Source: Flavobacteriales bacterium UBA6057 (GTDB lineage: Bacteria > Bacteroidota > Bacteroidia > Flavobacteriales_G > Salibacteraceae). From it: 64,000 nt of DNA. The stretch covers positions 406,899 through 470,898 of the forward strand of contig DIYJ01000020.1 of the NCBI GenBank assembly GCA_002428995.1, in the 5' to 3' direction. The notes beneath the pieces are model-generated. The model saw only the letters and a program-made list of their open reading frames with translations, was not told where the DNA came from and did not search any database. Positions 19,283 through 28,262 of the stretch are shown one piece after another (positions within the stretch are counted from its first letter, which is position 1; each line of letters opens with the position of its first letter). Position numbers and translations under genes: made by a program.

Positions 19283-20168
19283 GCCATTCGTAATACTCCC
19301 TGATACCTTGCTTCAAAGCGATGTTGGGAGAGAAACCCAAGTCCTTCAGCTTGGTAATGTCTGCTCTCCAGTTTTGGGGGTCACCCTTTCTGACTTGATG
19401 GCTAAACGTCAACTGCATGGAGGGATTGATGCACTGAGCCGCCCATTGAGCTACTTCTGAAATACGCGTTTCAATACCACTGGCAACATTGATGCTACTT
19501 CCATCAAATACGGCAGATTGGATGATCCGCTCAAAGGCGAGGCATAGATCTCTGACGTGCACGTAATCGCGGCTTTCATCACCCGTACCGCTTAGCTGCA
19601 AGTGATTAAAATCGTTGGCTTTGGCTTTCTGGTAGATATCCCAAAGCAGCAGCTTACACTGCCCTTCACCATAGCAGGAAAACACACGCGCACTCAATCC
19701 CTGAACACCGTGCTCTTTAGCAAACTGCTCGATCAGGAGCTCAGACATTCGCTTGTGCTTGCCGTAGGGTGAAATAGGATTGGAGGATATGGCATCCTCT
19801 TCCCTTACCGGCAAGCTATCGGGAGTACCGTATACCGCAGCGCTCGAGATGTTGAGCAGCCGGGTTTGCGGGGATGTGTCTCGAACGGCTTCGAGCAGTG
19901 TCCTCACAATCTCCACGTTCAGCAACCGGTCGTGCTCAGGATCTTCAAATGATTTAGACACATTGGCTGAACCTGAGGCATTGATGCAGACGGCTGGTTT
20001 GACTTCCGACAGAATCGCCTTTAACCCATGTTGCTCGTCAATGAGGTAATGCTGGGGCCGATCAGTTGACCTTACATCTGCCGTGAAAACATCAAACGTG
20101 GTCGCATTGAAATGATCCAACAAATGCGCTCCAATGAAACCCTCAGAACCAATGATCAAAAGCTTCAT
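19254..20168 (-). CDS. NAD-dependent epimerase/dehydratase (extended SDR)
   Basis: 304 residues from the ATG at 20168. The nucleotide-binding motif GSEGFIGAHLLDHF is at residues 7-20. The catalytic serine region is LNISSAAVYGTP and the YxxxK motif is YGKHK. GSANVSKSFEDPEHD is the usual active-site loop of UDP-glucose-4-epimerase / dTDP-glucose-dehydratase relatives. The exact sugar nucleotide cannot be read from the sequence. It lies at the left end of the glycan cluster, so a precursor-sugar role is likely. Its 3' end overlaps the end of the PKD protein gene. Confidence 0.88.
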   Translation of the reverse strand: MKLLIIGSEGFIGAHLLDHFNATTFDVFTADVRSTDRPQHYLIDEQHGLKAILSEVKPAVCINASGSANVSKSFEDPEHDRLLNVEIVRTLLEAVRDTSPQTRLLNISSAAVYGTPDSLPVREEDAISSNPISPYGKHKRMSELLIEQFAKEHGVQGLSARVFSCYGEGQCKLLLWDIYQKAKANDFNHLQLSGTGDESRDYVHVRDLCLAFERIIQSAVFDGSSINVASGIETRISEVAQWAAQCINPSMQLTFSHQVRKGDPQNWRADITKLKDLGFSPNIALKQGIREYYEWLIRFVDESP

Positions 20169-20292
20169 GGGCAATCGAACTTGTTGGTTTCGGTATGAGT
20201 GATGTTGTTCTCAAGGCACTCCACAGCACCTTGATGATGAGGCTTGACCTCATTCACCGTGAAAGCATCGCATAAAAGTTCACTTGCCAACA

Positions 20293-21144
20293 TCACCAGT
20301 TACCATCCGTTTCGTAGCCCAATCGCTGAAGCAAATCAGGGTACTTCTGTTTAAACAGAGCCTTGTGTTCCTCTTTAAAGTGATTCTTCCAGTCACCCGG
20401 AACGCCTTTCCTGAAATGGCTTTTTGTGGCTTCCTGGCCCTTGGCCCTGCCGCCTGAAATCTTTTTGAAACTCTGCGAATCAACGGCCATGAGCCACATC
20501 CACCTTGGAAATGAAATGGCACTTTGACTTCCAAAACGCGACCGCACCACATCCACCAACTGACCGGGAACAGATCGCAGAGACACCTCTGCATCGTCCA
20601 GCAATCCATGGTGGCGAATGATCTCCGGCCAAGCTTCATAGGGCTGTTGAGTCAGGCGTTCAAACTTCACTTCCAATATCCGGGGATCATCGGCATTCCA
20701 GGAATTCATTGCTTCAAAGGGAGCCAGGCGTTCGCCATCAATCACAAGTTCAAAGGTGAACTCCATGCTCACCAAAAGTCCCTCATCCAAATCCATCGAT
20801 TTCAGTCGCTTTCGATGTGCTTCCAGCTCGGGCCAGTAGTCGGTGGGATGAGAATTCATGTGTGAGTAGTAGGCGCTCACCAGCATGTCGCGCGGATCTC
20901 TCACGATGTGAAGGCCCTTGAAGTGCTCTACATTGACCTGATTGTATTCGGCATTTGTGTAGGCCACAAAATCAAGTTTATCCTTTCGGATGCGCTTCGC
21001 CAGGTCTCCATCAAACATCCCGGGAGCGTGAAAATTGGCCAGCCTCAGCCCATACAGCTCGGCAATGTATTTCATCACTGAGGTGATCCAGATAGACCCG
21101 GCTTTGTGATGGCCGAAGTAGATTAAGGGAACACGTTGCGCCAT
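20293..21144 (-). CDS. Sulfotransferase-domain protein
   Basis: 283 residues. The 5'-phosphosulfate loop is FGHHKAGSIWITSVMKY near residue 10 and the 3'-phosphate-binding motif is IVRDPRDMLVSAYYSHM near 80. Both are typical of PAPS-dependent sulfotransferases (PF00685-like). In this setting the acceptor is probably a sugar or glycan; alternatives are lipids or small molecules. The start overlaps the end of the upstream glycosyltransferase gene by 22 bp, so the two are coupled. Sulfated surface polysaccharides are known mainly from marine organisms. Confidence 0.85.
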   Translation of the reverse strand: MAQRVPLIYFGHHKAGSIWITSVMKYIAELYGLRLANFHAPGMFDGDLAKRIRKDKLDFVAYTNAEYNQVNVEHFKGLHIVRDPRDMLVSAYYSHMNSHPTDYWPELEAHRKRLKSMDLDEGLLVSMEFTFELVIDGERLAPFEAMNSWNADDPRILEVKFERLTQQPYEAWPEIIRHHGLLDDAEVSLRSVPGQLVDVVRSRFGSQSAISFPRWMWLMAVDSQSFKKISGGRAKGQEATKSHFRKGVPGDWKNHFKEEHKALFKQKYPDLLQRLGYETDGNW

Positions 21145-22031
21145 ATTTTTTTCAGTGACTGTTTCAGCGAAGGTTTAGGATTCGACTGCATAGAAACAAA
21201 GAAATGATCGATTGCGGCTCGTACTTTATCGTTTTGCACGATTGGGAGCTTCACGACCTCAGGAGTGTGTTGGAGTGAATTCCCCTGCTGAAAGACACCC
21301 GTATTGGTGGAATGCCGACCACTTCCATCGAACCCAATATTCTCAACAAGGCTTCTTTTCGGGAAGAGGAACAAACCGTCTTTCATATAAATGTGTGCAT
21401 ACCACTGAATCGCCCACGAGTCGATCGCGCCTTCCAATTGCTTCTTCAACATCCCACGAAATCGTTCAGGCATCGAGTGCACTCTATCGGTGCTTCCTTC
21501 ATACGCCCGCTCCAGCAATGGTCTTTCATCCAGTTTGAAGTCCTTCCACGCATCAGACCAGGTAGACCATCCCCAGGAAGATGGCCAGCAAATGAGGAAA
21601 GTGTCATCCTTCAATTCAGTGTGGTCAATCGGATGAGAATAACCTGAAACTGCAAAAACACGAGGTTCGGAGCTGTACTCTGCAAGAGCGTTGTTGTGAA
21701 ACTGTAAAAATCCAGGAGCCGTTACAATGTCATCCTCCACCACTATAATGTTAGCGTGTTCCTCTAGCACTTGAGTCACACCTGAGAAGATCGATTGAGC
21801 CAAACCCATGTTCTGCTCGCGCTCTATGACGGTCTTTTGGCCCGGCCAGTGAAACGCGCGCACCACTTCCCTAACCTCGGCAACCCGTGCATCCGAAGGC
21901 TCCTTCGCTCCATCACAAAAAATGTAGAGTTCCGTTTGATCAGCGAGCTGGTTTTTGGCCAGCGCCTCCAAGGTCTTCAAGCTGTGATCAGGTCTGCAAT
22001 AAACAAAAAGCGCAACGGGCGCCAGAGCCAT
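21123..22031 (-). CDS. Glycosyltransferase (GT-A fold, GT2-like)
   Basis: 302 residues from the ATG at 22031 (MALAPVALFVYCRPDHSLKT). The frame extends to 22139, but that segment covers the divergent promoter region. The GT-A nucleotide-binding start is ALFVYCRPDHSLKTLEAL; IVVEDDIVTAPGFLQFHN near residue 95 carries the DXD-type acidic cluster; WPSSWGWSTWSDAW near 150 is a characteristic aromatic segment of this family. Donor and acceptor are unknown. It is followed by the sulfotransferase gene with a 22-bp overlap and is divergent from the ABC exporter with 70 bases between starts. Confidence 0.82.
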   Translation of the reverse strand: MALAPVALFVYCRPDHSLKTLEALAKNQLADQTELYIFCDGAKEPSDARVAEVREVVRAFHWPGQKTVIEREQNMGLAQSIFSGVTQVLEEHANIIVVEDDIVTAPGFLQFHNNALAEYSSEPRVFAVSGYSHPIDHTELKDDTFLICWPSSWGWSTWSDAWKDFKLDERPLLERAYEGSTDRVHSMPERFRGMLKKQLEGAIDSWAIQWYAHIYMKDGLFLFPKRSLVENIGFDGSGRHSTNTGVFQQGNSLQHTPEVVKLPIVQNDKVRAAIDHFFVSMQSNPKPSLKQSLKKIWRNVFP

Positions 22032-22101
22032 CAGTTCCGTGTTAATAACAATGCCTGAGCATTGCGGGTTACTAGCAAGCAAAGTTATCTTTGCCCCTTC
22101 A

Positions 22102-22929
22102 ATGAAGGACTCCCCGGCATTAATTTCTAACCGGTCCAATCTCTTTTCAATCAGCGACCTCTACAAGTATCGAGAGCTATTCTGGATGCTGGCTTGGCGA
22201 GACTTCAGAGTTCGGTATGCTCAAACAGCCATTGGATTGGTCTGGGCACTGATTCAACCGGCTCTTACTATTCTGGTCTTGTATGTGGTGTTCGGGCGCT
22301 TCGCTCAGGTGGATACCGGTTCTGTTCCGCACATTGTGTACACCACCTGCGGTGTGATGGCGTGGACTTACTTCGCCTATGTAATGACCAACTCGGGCAA
22401 CTCCATCATCAATGCTCAGGCGATGGTGAAAAAGATCTATTTCCCGAGGCTGATCATTCCGCTTTCCAAGGCTGTAGTGGGCCTGATCGACCTGTTCATC
22501 ACATCACTCATTCTGGTGATTCTCATGTTCTTGTTTGACGTTCCTGTCAGCAGAAACATCGTCATGCTACCCCTGTTTCTGGTGCTGAATCTCATGGCTG
22601 CGCTGGGCATTGGCATCTGGCTTAGCGGCCTCACCATCCGGTTCAGGGATTTCCAATACATCATTCCTTTTGGGGTGCAGCTTGGGCTTTACATCACACC
22701 AACAGCCTATCCTTCAGAATTCGCCATCAGTCGTCTGCCGGAGTGGGCTTCCTTTGTTTACTTCATGAACCCGATGGCAGGCATCGTGGAAGGCTTTCGC
22801 TGGTCTATTCTCGGCACCGAAGCACCGGCAGGACTCAGCTATGTTTCGTTTGCTGCCGTGTTGGTGCTTTTCTTTTCCTCAGTATTCTTCTTCAAATCGA
22901 TTGACGGAAAAATAGCGGATTACGTGTAG
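22102..22929 (+). CDS. ABC-2 polysaccharide exporter permease (Wzm-type)
   Basis: 275 residues from the ATG at 22102 (MKDSPALISNRSNLF). A GTG at 22039 would add 21 polar residues and run into the divergent promoter region. The cytoplasmic start YKYRELFWMLAWRDFRVRYA is typical of Wzm/KpsM/TagG permeases, followed by IGLVWALIQPALTILVLYVV and about six membrane helices. The conserved GLYITPTAYP near residue 190 and YFMNPMAGIVEGFRW near 220 are family motifs. It would pair with the ATPase two bases downstream to export a finished, lipid-linked glycan across the inner membrane. Confidence 0.93.
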   Translation: MKDSPALISNRSNLFSISDLYKYRELFWMLAWRDFRVRYAQTAIGLVWALIQPALTILVLYVVFGRFAQVDTGSVPHIVYTTCGVMAWTYFAYVMTNSGNSIINAQAMVKKIYFPRLIIPLSKAVVGLIDLFITSLILVILMFLFDVPVSRNIVMLPLFLVLNLMAALGIGIWLSGLTIRFRDFQYIIPFGVQLGLYITPTAYPSEFAISRLPEWASFVYFMNPMAGIVEGFRWSILGTEAPAGLSYVSFAAVLVLFFSSVFFFKSIDGKIADYV

Positions 22930-22930
22930 C

Positions 22931-24145
22931 ATGGATATATCGATCGAAGTACAAGGCATTTCCAAAAAATACAGGCTCGGCCGCGAAACCTCAGGCAGCT
23001 TGCGCGAGACGCTGAGCAACCTTGTGAAGCGCAGTGATGCCGATTCTGAGAAGGAGTTTTGGGCCTTGAAGGATGTCAGCTTTGAGGTCAAAGAGGGAGA
23101 TTGCTTTGGCATCATTGGCAAAAACGGGTCTGGCAAAAGCACGCTTCTAAAGGTTCTTTCCAAGATCACGCAGCCCACCAAAGGCACGGCTAAAATGTAT
23201 GGTCGGGTGTCATCGCTGCTGGAAGTGGGAACCGGGTTTCACCCTGAACTCACCGGACGGGAAAACATCTTCCTGAATGGTTCCATCCTTGGGATGACCA
23301 AACGGGAAATCAATCAGAAGTTTGACGAGATCGTGGATTTTTCAGGAGTTGAACGTTTCCTTGATACTCCTGTCAAGCGCTATTCCAGCGGTATGTATGT
23401 GCGGCTGGCCTTTTCTGTAGCCGCGCACCTCGAACCAGAAATTCTCATCATAGATGAAGTATTGGCCGTAGGCGATGCTGACTTTCAAAAAAAGTGCCTG
23501 TCGAAAATGGGAGATGCCGCTTCCAGCGGGATCACCGTGCTCTTTGTAAGTCACAACATGAATGCGGTGGAATCGCTTTGCAACAAAGCCATTGTTCTGA
23601 ATTCGGGGACACTCTCTTTTTCGGGCAACCAGAAAGATGCGATCACCTATTACCTGAACGAGCAAAAGCGCCTGCTCGCCTCTCAAAACCTCACCGAACG
23701 CACTGATCGGCAGGGCGAGGGAAGGATTAAGCTGCGCGACTGCCGAACCGTCTCAAAAACACCGGGAGAAGAAGCCATTCGCTGCGGCCAGCCCATGGAA
23801 TTTGTCATTGATCTTGATATCGTGGATCCGAGCGTTCGTGACATTTCGGTTTCCATTGCCATTTCCACCAGCCGAGGGCACCAATTGTGCGACCTCTGGA
23901 GTAAGTCGAGCCAACAAGAATTGACACCCACCAGTGAAAGCATGCAGGTGAGGTGTACCATTCCGCAGCTGATCCTCAACAAGGGAGAATTCAGCTACAA
24001 CCTCTGTGTGAAGAGTGGAACCATTGTAGAAGACTGGATACTCTTTGCAGGCACCTTCGAAGTGGAGAGCGGGCCGTTCTTCTCAGGAGGACAGGTCCCC
24101 GATCCTACGCAGGGGCCACTGCTGATGCAACAATCCTGGCAATAA
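22931..24145 (+). CDS. ABC exporter ATPase with C-terminal glycan-binding domain (Wzt-type)
   Basis: 404 residues. ATPase domain about 1-240: Walker A GKNGSGKST near 62, signature YSSGMYVRLAFSVA near 155, Walker B ILIIDEVLAVGD near 175 and the switch His in VLFVSHNMNAVES. The extra 150 residues at the C terminus (TVSKTPGEEAIRCGQPMEFV to the end) match the position of the Wzt carbohydrate-binding jelly-roll, which in E. coli O8/O9a recognises the capped non-reducing end of the O-polysaccharide before export. This implies an end-capped glycan here, and the sulfotransferase could supply the cap (inference). Confidence 0.93.
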   Translation: MDISIEVQGISKKYRLGRETSGSLRETLSNLVKRSDADSEKEFWALKDVSFEVKEGDCFGIIGKNGSGKSTLLKVLSKITQPTKGTAKMYGRVSSLLEVGTGFHPELTGRENIFLNGSILGMTKREINQKFDEIVDFSGVERFLDTPVKRYSSGMYVRLAFSVAAHLEPEILIIDEVLAVGDADFQKKCLSKMGDAASSGITVLFVSHNMNAVESLCNKAIVLNSGTLSFSGNQKDAITYYLNEQKRLLASQNLTERTDRQGEGRIKLRDCRTVSKTPGEEAIRCGQPMEFVIDLDIVDPSVRDISVSIAISTSRGHQLCDLWSKSSQQELTPTSESMQVRCTIPQLILNKGEFSYNLCVKSGTIVEDWILFAGTFEVESGPFFSGGQVPDPTQGPLLMQQSWQ

Positions 24146-24146
24146 G

Positions 24147-25991
24147 ATGTGTGGAATCCTAGGTTGCATACCGGAATATGGATCCCACACGCGGTTTAGA
24201 GCTGCCCTAGAACGTCTCGCCCATCGCGGACCAGACGGTGACGGCATTTTGCATGCGCCAGAGCATCAATTCTCTTTTGGGCACAAACGACTGAAGATCA
24301 TTGACCTCGATGATCGATCCAATCAACCCTTTGTCTACGGGCCACTGACCATCGTTTTTAACGGTGAGATCTACAACTACCTTGAACTGAAAGAGCAACT
24401 GAGCCAAAAAGGCTATCAGTTCAGAACCAGTTCTGACACAGAGGTGATCTGTGCCGCCTTTGATGCGTGGGGTGAAGCTTGCCTTTCCAGGTTCAACGGT
24501 ATGTGGGCTTTTGCCATTTGGGACGAGCGCAAGAAGGTGCTGTTTTTGGCTCGCGACCGTTTCGGGCAAAAGCCGCTGTTCTACAGTTTCAGTGACTCGC
24601 GCTTTCTGTTTGCCTCTGAAATGAAGGCATTGATGGCGCTGCAAGACGACAATGGACTTGCCGCCAGCATTCATGAGGACCTGAAAGACACACTGATTTA
24701 TGAAACGCAACGTCAAACCCTGATCAAGGGAATTTGCCGGTTTCCGAAAGGATCCTTTGCGTTTGTGAGGTCAGGTGACACCTCAGTTACTCCGGCCTCT
24801 TTTTGGGAAACAGCCGAGCATTTGGAAAGTGTTCCCAAAACCTATGACGACCAGGTCAGCCGATTCAAAGAGCTGTTCAAAAATGCCTGTGAACTTCGCC
24901 TGCGAAGTGATGTAAAGCTCGCCACGGGACTCAGTGGAGGAATGGACTCCAGTGCTGTATATGCCCAAATCCAGGAGATCATGGATGGAAAGGGCGAAGG
25001 ATATCAATCCTTCACGGCCGGTTTTGAAGGTTCGAGCATTGATGAAACGCATCACGCTCAAGCAGTGGCCCAACACTTCGGTCAGGAAACGGACATCATT
25101 CCGGTATCGGGAAAAGACAGTGTTGATAAGCTTCCGGAACACATGCGGGTGTTTGAGGAGATTTTCATCACGGCACCATCACCGATGATGGAGCTTTACA
25201 AGAACATCAAGGCCAAAGGCATCACCGTATGCCTCGATGGTCATGGGGCAGACGAGATGCTCTGTGGTTATGGAGAGGAGCCGCTCAACGGCCTCTTCGC
25301 CTCCTTCCCCAGCAGCGAGGCTGTTCATAATCTACTCCGAGCCTACAACAATGTAAAAGGAGAAGAATGGAATGGCGCTGGGATGATCTCTGCCACGCAG
25401 AAAGTGATGGAGCAGGGACACAAGCTCAACATGGGATGGCTGGGATCACTGAAACAGATTCTCATTGAACACACCCAAAAGGATCCACGCGAGACTTTTT
25501 ACAAGGGCCGTCTCTACACCATTTTCCATGAGACTACGCTCCCCACCTTGCTCCGCAACTACGATCATTACTCCATGTACGGCTCTGTGGAAAGTCGCAT
25601 GCCGTTCATGGATCACCGAGTGGTTTCCTACATCTTCTCGCTACCTGTTTCCAGCTTATTCAAGCTTGGATTTACCAAATCTCCAGTGCGCTCCGCCTTT
25701 GTTGATCGACTGCCGCGCGAAGTGGTTTTCAGGAAGGACAAAATCGGGTTCAACAGTCCTTTCCACGAGTGGATGAAAAGCCCCAGTTGGAAGAATTTCA
25801 TCCTGGACCATATTCGCTCAGAGTCATTCCTGTCAAACCCGCTTTTTGATGGACCAAAAGAGTCTGCTATACTGGAGAAGTCCCTGGAAGATGATAGCTC
25901 AGGCAAGCCTGTTTTCATGGATGGGATGAACACCTGGACTCGCCTCAGTCCCTACTTCTGGTATGAATTCTTTTACAAATCGATGCGCTAA
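24147..25991 (+). CDS. asnB: Asparagine synthase (glutamine-hydrolysing)-like amidotransferase
   Basis: 614 residues. The N-terminal class II glutaminase has the catalytic Cys2 (MCGILGC) and RLAHRGPDGDG. The synthetase domain has the PP-loop LSGGMDSSA near 265 and HGADEMLCGY near 370. It starts one base after the Wzt stop and ends with no gap before the next glycosyltransferase, so it is inside the glycan operon. AsnB homologues in O-antigen and capsule loci are known to amidate uronic acids, so a glycan-modifying role is more likely than bulk asparagine synthesis. The sequence alone cannot distinguish these. Confidence 0.9.
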   Translation: MCGILGCIPEYGSHTRFRAALERLAHRGPDGDGILHAPEHQFSFGHKRLKIIDLDDRSNQPFVYGPLTIVFNGEIYNYLELKEQLSQKGYQFRTSSDTEVICAAFDAWGEACLSRFNGMWAFAIWDERKKVLFLARDRFGQKPLFYSFSDSRFLFASEMKALMALQDDNGLAASIHEDLKDTLIYETQRQTLIKGICRFPKGSFAFVRSGDTSVTPASFWETAEHLESVPKTYDDQVSRFKELFKNACELRLRSDVKLATGLSGGMDSSAVYAQIQEIMDGKGEGYQSFTAGFEGSSIDETHHAQAVAQHFGQETDIIPVSGKDSVDKLPEHMRVFEEIFITAPSPMMELYKNIKAKGITVCLDGHGADEMLCGYGEEPLNGLFASFPSSEAVHNLLRAYNNVKGEEWNGAGMISATQKVMEQGHKLNMGWLGSLKQILIEHTQKDPRETFYKGRLYTIFHETTLPTLLRNYDHYSMYGSVESRMPFMDHRVVSYIFSLPVSSLFKLGFTKSPVRSAFVDRLPREVVFRKDKIGFNSPFHEWMKSPSWKNFILDHIRSESFLSNPLFDGPKESAILEKSLEDDSSGKPVFMDGMNTWTRLSPYFWYEFFYKSMR

Positions 25992-27161
25992 ATGGAGCAG
26001 CGATACCGTATCGGGATTGTGGCGCGCTTCAGCGCTCAGTGGGCAGCAGGGCGCTATTATGTCGAGAACCTGATCAAAGCTCTGGGAGGCGCGAGGCAGT
26101 CCATCGAAATCACCGTGCTTCACGATGGCGAAGCACCGGCATTTCCTGCTGAGATAACCGATTCCATTGCGCTGAAGTTTCGGCAACTCGAGCCAGCCTA
26201 CAGCTTTTCTGAACGGCTGCAAAACAAGGCAAGCCGCATCGTGAGTGGCAAAAACCTGGTTGAGAAACGCGTCCAGGACAACGAATTTGACGTAGTCCTT
26301 CCCCTGGGTCGATGGGCGGAATATCCGTTCGCGCTCATCAGCAACATGGTGTTCTGGATTCCGGATTTCCAGGAAAAACACTACCCGGAGAACTTCAGTG
26401 CAGAAGAACTACAAAACCGGGAACGTGAACGCGATGCCATCGCCATGAACGCACCGCATTTGATGCTGAGCAGCCAGGCAGCAGCCTCCGACCTTCGAAG
26501 CTTCTATCCCCACCATCGCTGCCAGGTCCACATTCAATCCTTTGCTGTCTTCAATACGATCAACCAAACAGAAAGCGAACAGGAACTGATTCTGCGAGAG
26601 TTTGGTGTGAGCAAGCACCGCTACTTCGTTTGCGCGAATCAATTCTGGAAGCACAAAAACCATCGGGTGCTGATTGAAGCGGTGGCACAAATGCTCAAAG
26701 CTGAGCCACCACATCCAGAGTTTAAGCTCCTGATGAGCGGTAAGGAGAGCGGCTTTCGAAATGACGGTATCGCAGCGGAAATGAAGTCGCTGGTAAGCGA
26801 GCTTGGCCTGGAAGATCGCATCTCCTTTCTGGGATTTGCCGATCGACAAAAGCTGCTTGTGCTCATGAAAAACGCTGCTTCACTGCTACAGCCAAGTTTC
26901 TTTGAAGGTTGGAACACGTCCATCGAGGATGCCAAGTCACTTGATGTTCCCGTTCTCGCCTCTGACATACCGGTGCATCAGGAACAGCTGACAGATACCT
27001 CTTCGCTGGTGACCGCAAACGATCCTGAAGCGTGGGCTGCGAAAATGCTGGAACGACTCGCTTCGTATCAGAAGGTGGAATTCAACTATGCCGGGCACCA
27101 GACTGCTTTTGCCGAAAGCCTGTTGAAGATGGTGGACGAACTTCAAAAAACAAGAACATAG
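25992..27161 (+). CDS. Glycosyltransferase family 4
   Basis: 389 residues. The N terminus is RIGIVARFSAQWAAGRYYVE. The donor-binding half has YFVCANQFWKHKNHRVLIEA, then LEDRISFLGFADRQKLLVLM and LLQPSFFEGWNTSIEDAKSL, in which FEGWNTSIEDA is the EX7E-like sugar-nucleotide motif. GT-B fold, retaining, cytoplasmic. The start codon follows the asnB stop directly and the next gene begins directly after its stop. The sugar transferred is unknown. Confidence 0.9.
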   Translation: MEQRYRIGIVARFSAQWAAGRYYVENLIKALGGARQSIEITVLHDGEAPAFPAEITDSIALKFRQLEPAYSFSERLQNKASRIVSGKNLVEKRVQDNEFDVVLPLGRWAEYPFALISNMVFWIPDFQEKHYPENFSAEELQNRERERDAIAMNAPHLMLSSQAAASDLRSFYPHHRCQVHIQSFAVFNTINQTESEQELILREFGVSKHRYFVCANQFWKHKNHRVLIEAVAQMLKAEPPHPEFKLLMSGKESGFRNDGIAAEMKSLVSELGLEDRISFLGFADRQKLLVLMKNAASLLQPSFFEGWNTSIEDAKSLDVPVLASDIPVHQEQLTDTSSLVTANDPEAWAAKMLERLASYQKVEFNYAGHQTAFAESLLKMVDELQKTRT

Positions 27162-28232
27162 ATGGGACTGCTCAGTGAACTTCCTCCACCCCCACCCGGC
27201 CGTTCTGGATGGCCCTGGGATTCTGAATTTCCAGCCGAGGGTTACGAAAACACAGAGGCATGGCCCAAACTGTCCATCGTAACGCCAACGTTCAATCAGG
27301 CGGACTACATCGAAGAGACGATTCGCAGCATCCTGCTTCAGAACTATCCCAACCTTGAGTACATCATCATTGATGGTAAGAGCACGGATGAAACCCCCGA
27401 GATCATTAAGAAATATGACCGCTGGATCACCTTTTGGATTTCTGAAAAGGACAGTGGGCAAAGTGAGGCGATCAACAAGGGCATGGATCGGGTAACAGGC
27501 GATGTGGTGAACTGGATCAACAGTGACGACTATCTGGAGCCTAACGCGCTATTCAACATCGCCAGAGCTTTCCAGGAGCAACCGGAAGTACACATGGCGG
27601 CTTCCAAGTCGAGAAAGTTTGGGGAAGGCATCGAAGATCAGATCGTACCGAGGGATCAATCGCATGTGTCAGACGAGGACTTCCTGTTCAATTTCTGGTA
27701 CATGCAGCCTTCATGCTTTTGGAAAACCTCTGTTTTCAAGAGCCTCTTTCCGCTGAACGAGGAACTGCACTACTGCATGGATACAGATCTTTTTGTGCGC
27801 TATTTTCTGACACACGGGCGTGATCATCTCAGCAGCATCGATCATGTTACGGTCAACTTCAGAATGCATGAGTCGGGTAAATCCATCAGCTCACAACTCG
27901 GGTTTAACGAGGAGCGACTCAAAATCGACCAAAGTTTGTTGGCTGCTGGCCTGCGAGGAAAGAAGTCTTCCTCCGATCAAAACCCAGAATTGCTCGACTA
28001 CACTTGCTCTGTCGAGCTCGATGCTCAGGGTCTTCAGCAATCCTTTGACAAAAAGTGGAGCGAGTGGCAATCCGACCCATCCAAGAAATACCTGACGGTA
28101 GCGGAATATGCGGGATGGTATCATCAATACAGCCAGATGAGGCACTACAGCTGGCAGGCGATTTTAGCAAATCCGCTGAAGCCGATTAACTGGAGGTACT
28201 TCATCCGGGCGGTGAGAAAAAGCTTTTCATAA
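27162..28232 (+). CDS. Glycosyltransferase family 2
   Basis: 356 residues. The proline-rich start (LPPPPPGRSGWPWDSE) is followed by the GT-A core: LSIVTPTFNQADYIEETIRS near residue 37, YIIIDGKSTDETPEII and VVNWINSDDYLEPNAL near 115 with the DXD-like SDD. Sequences with the PPPPPGKxGWPW-type start are common GT2 enzymes in exopolysaccharide clusters. Cytoplasmic, no membrane helix. It follows the previous gene without a gap. Confidence 0.9.
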   Translation: MGLLSELPPPPPGRSGWPWDSEFPAEGYENTEAWPKLSIVTPTFNQADYIEETIRSILLQNYPNLEYIIIDGKSTDETPEIIKKYDRWITFWISEKDSGQSEAINKGMDRVTGDVVNWINSDDYLEPNALFNIARAFQEQPEVHMAASKSRKFGEGIEDQIVPRDQSHVSDEDFLFNFWYMQPSCFWKTSVFKSLFPLNEELHYCMDTDLFVRYFLTHGRDHLSSIDHVTVNFRMHESGKSISSQLGFNEERLKIDQSLLAAGLRGKKSSSDQNPELLDYTCSVELDAQGLQQSFDKKWSEWQSDPSKKYLTVAEYAGWYHQYSQMRHYSWQAILANPLKPINWRYFIRAVRKSFS

Positions 28233-28262
28233 ATTCGATGCGCAGTCACTACGAATCCTGAA

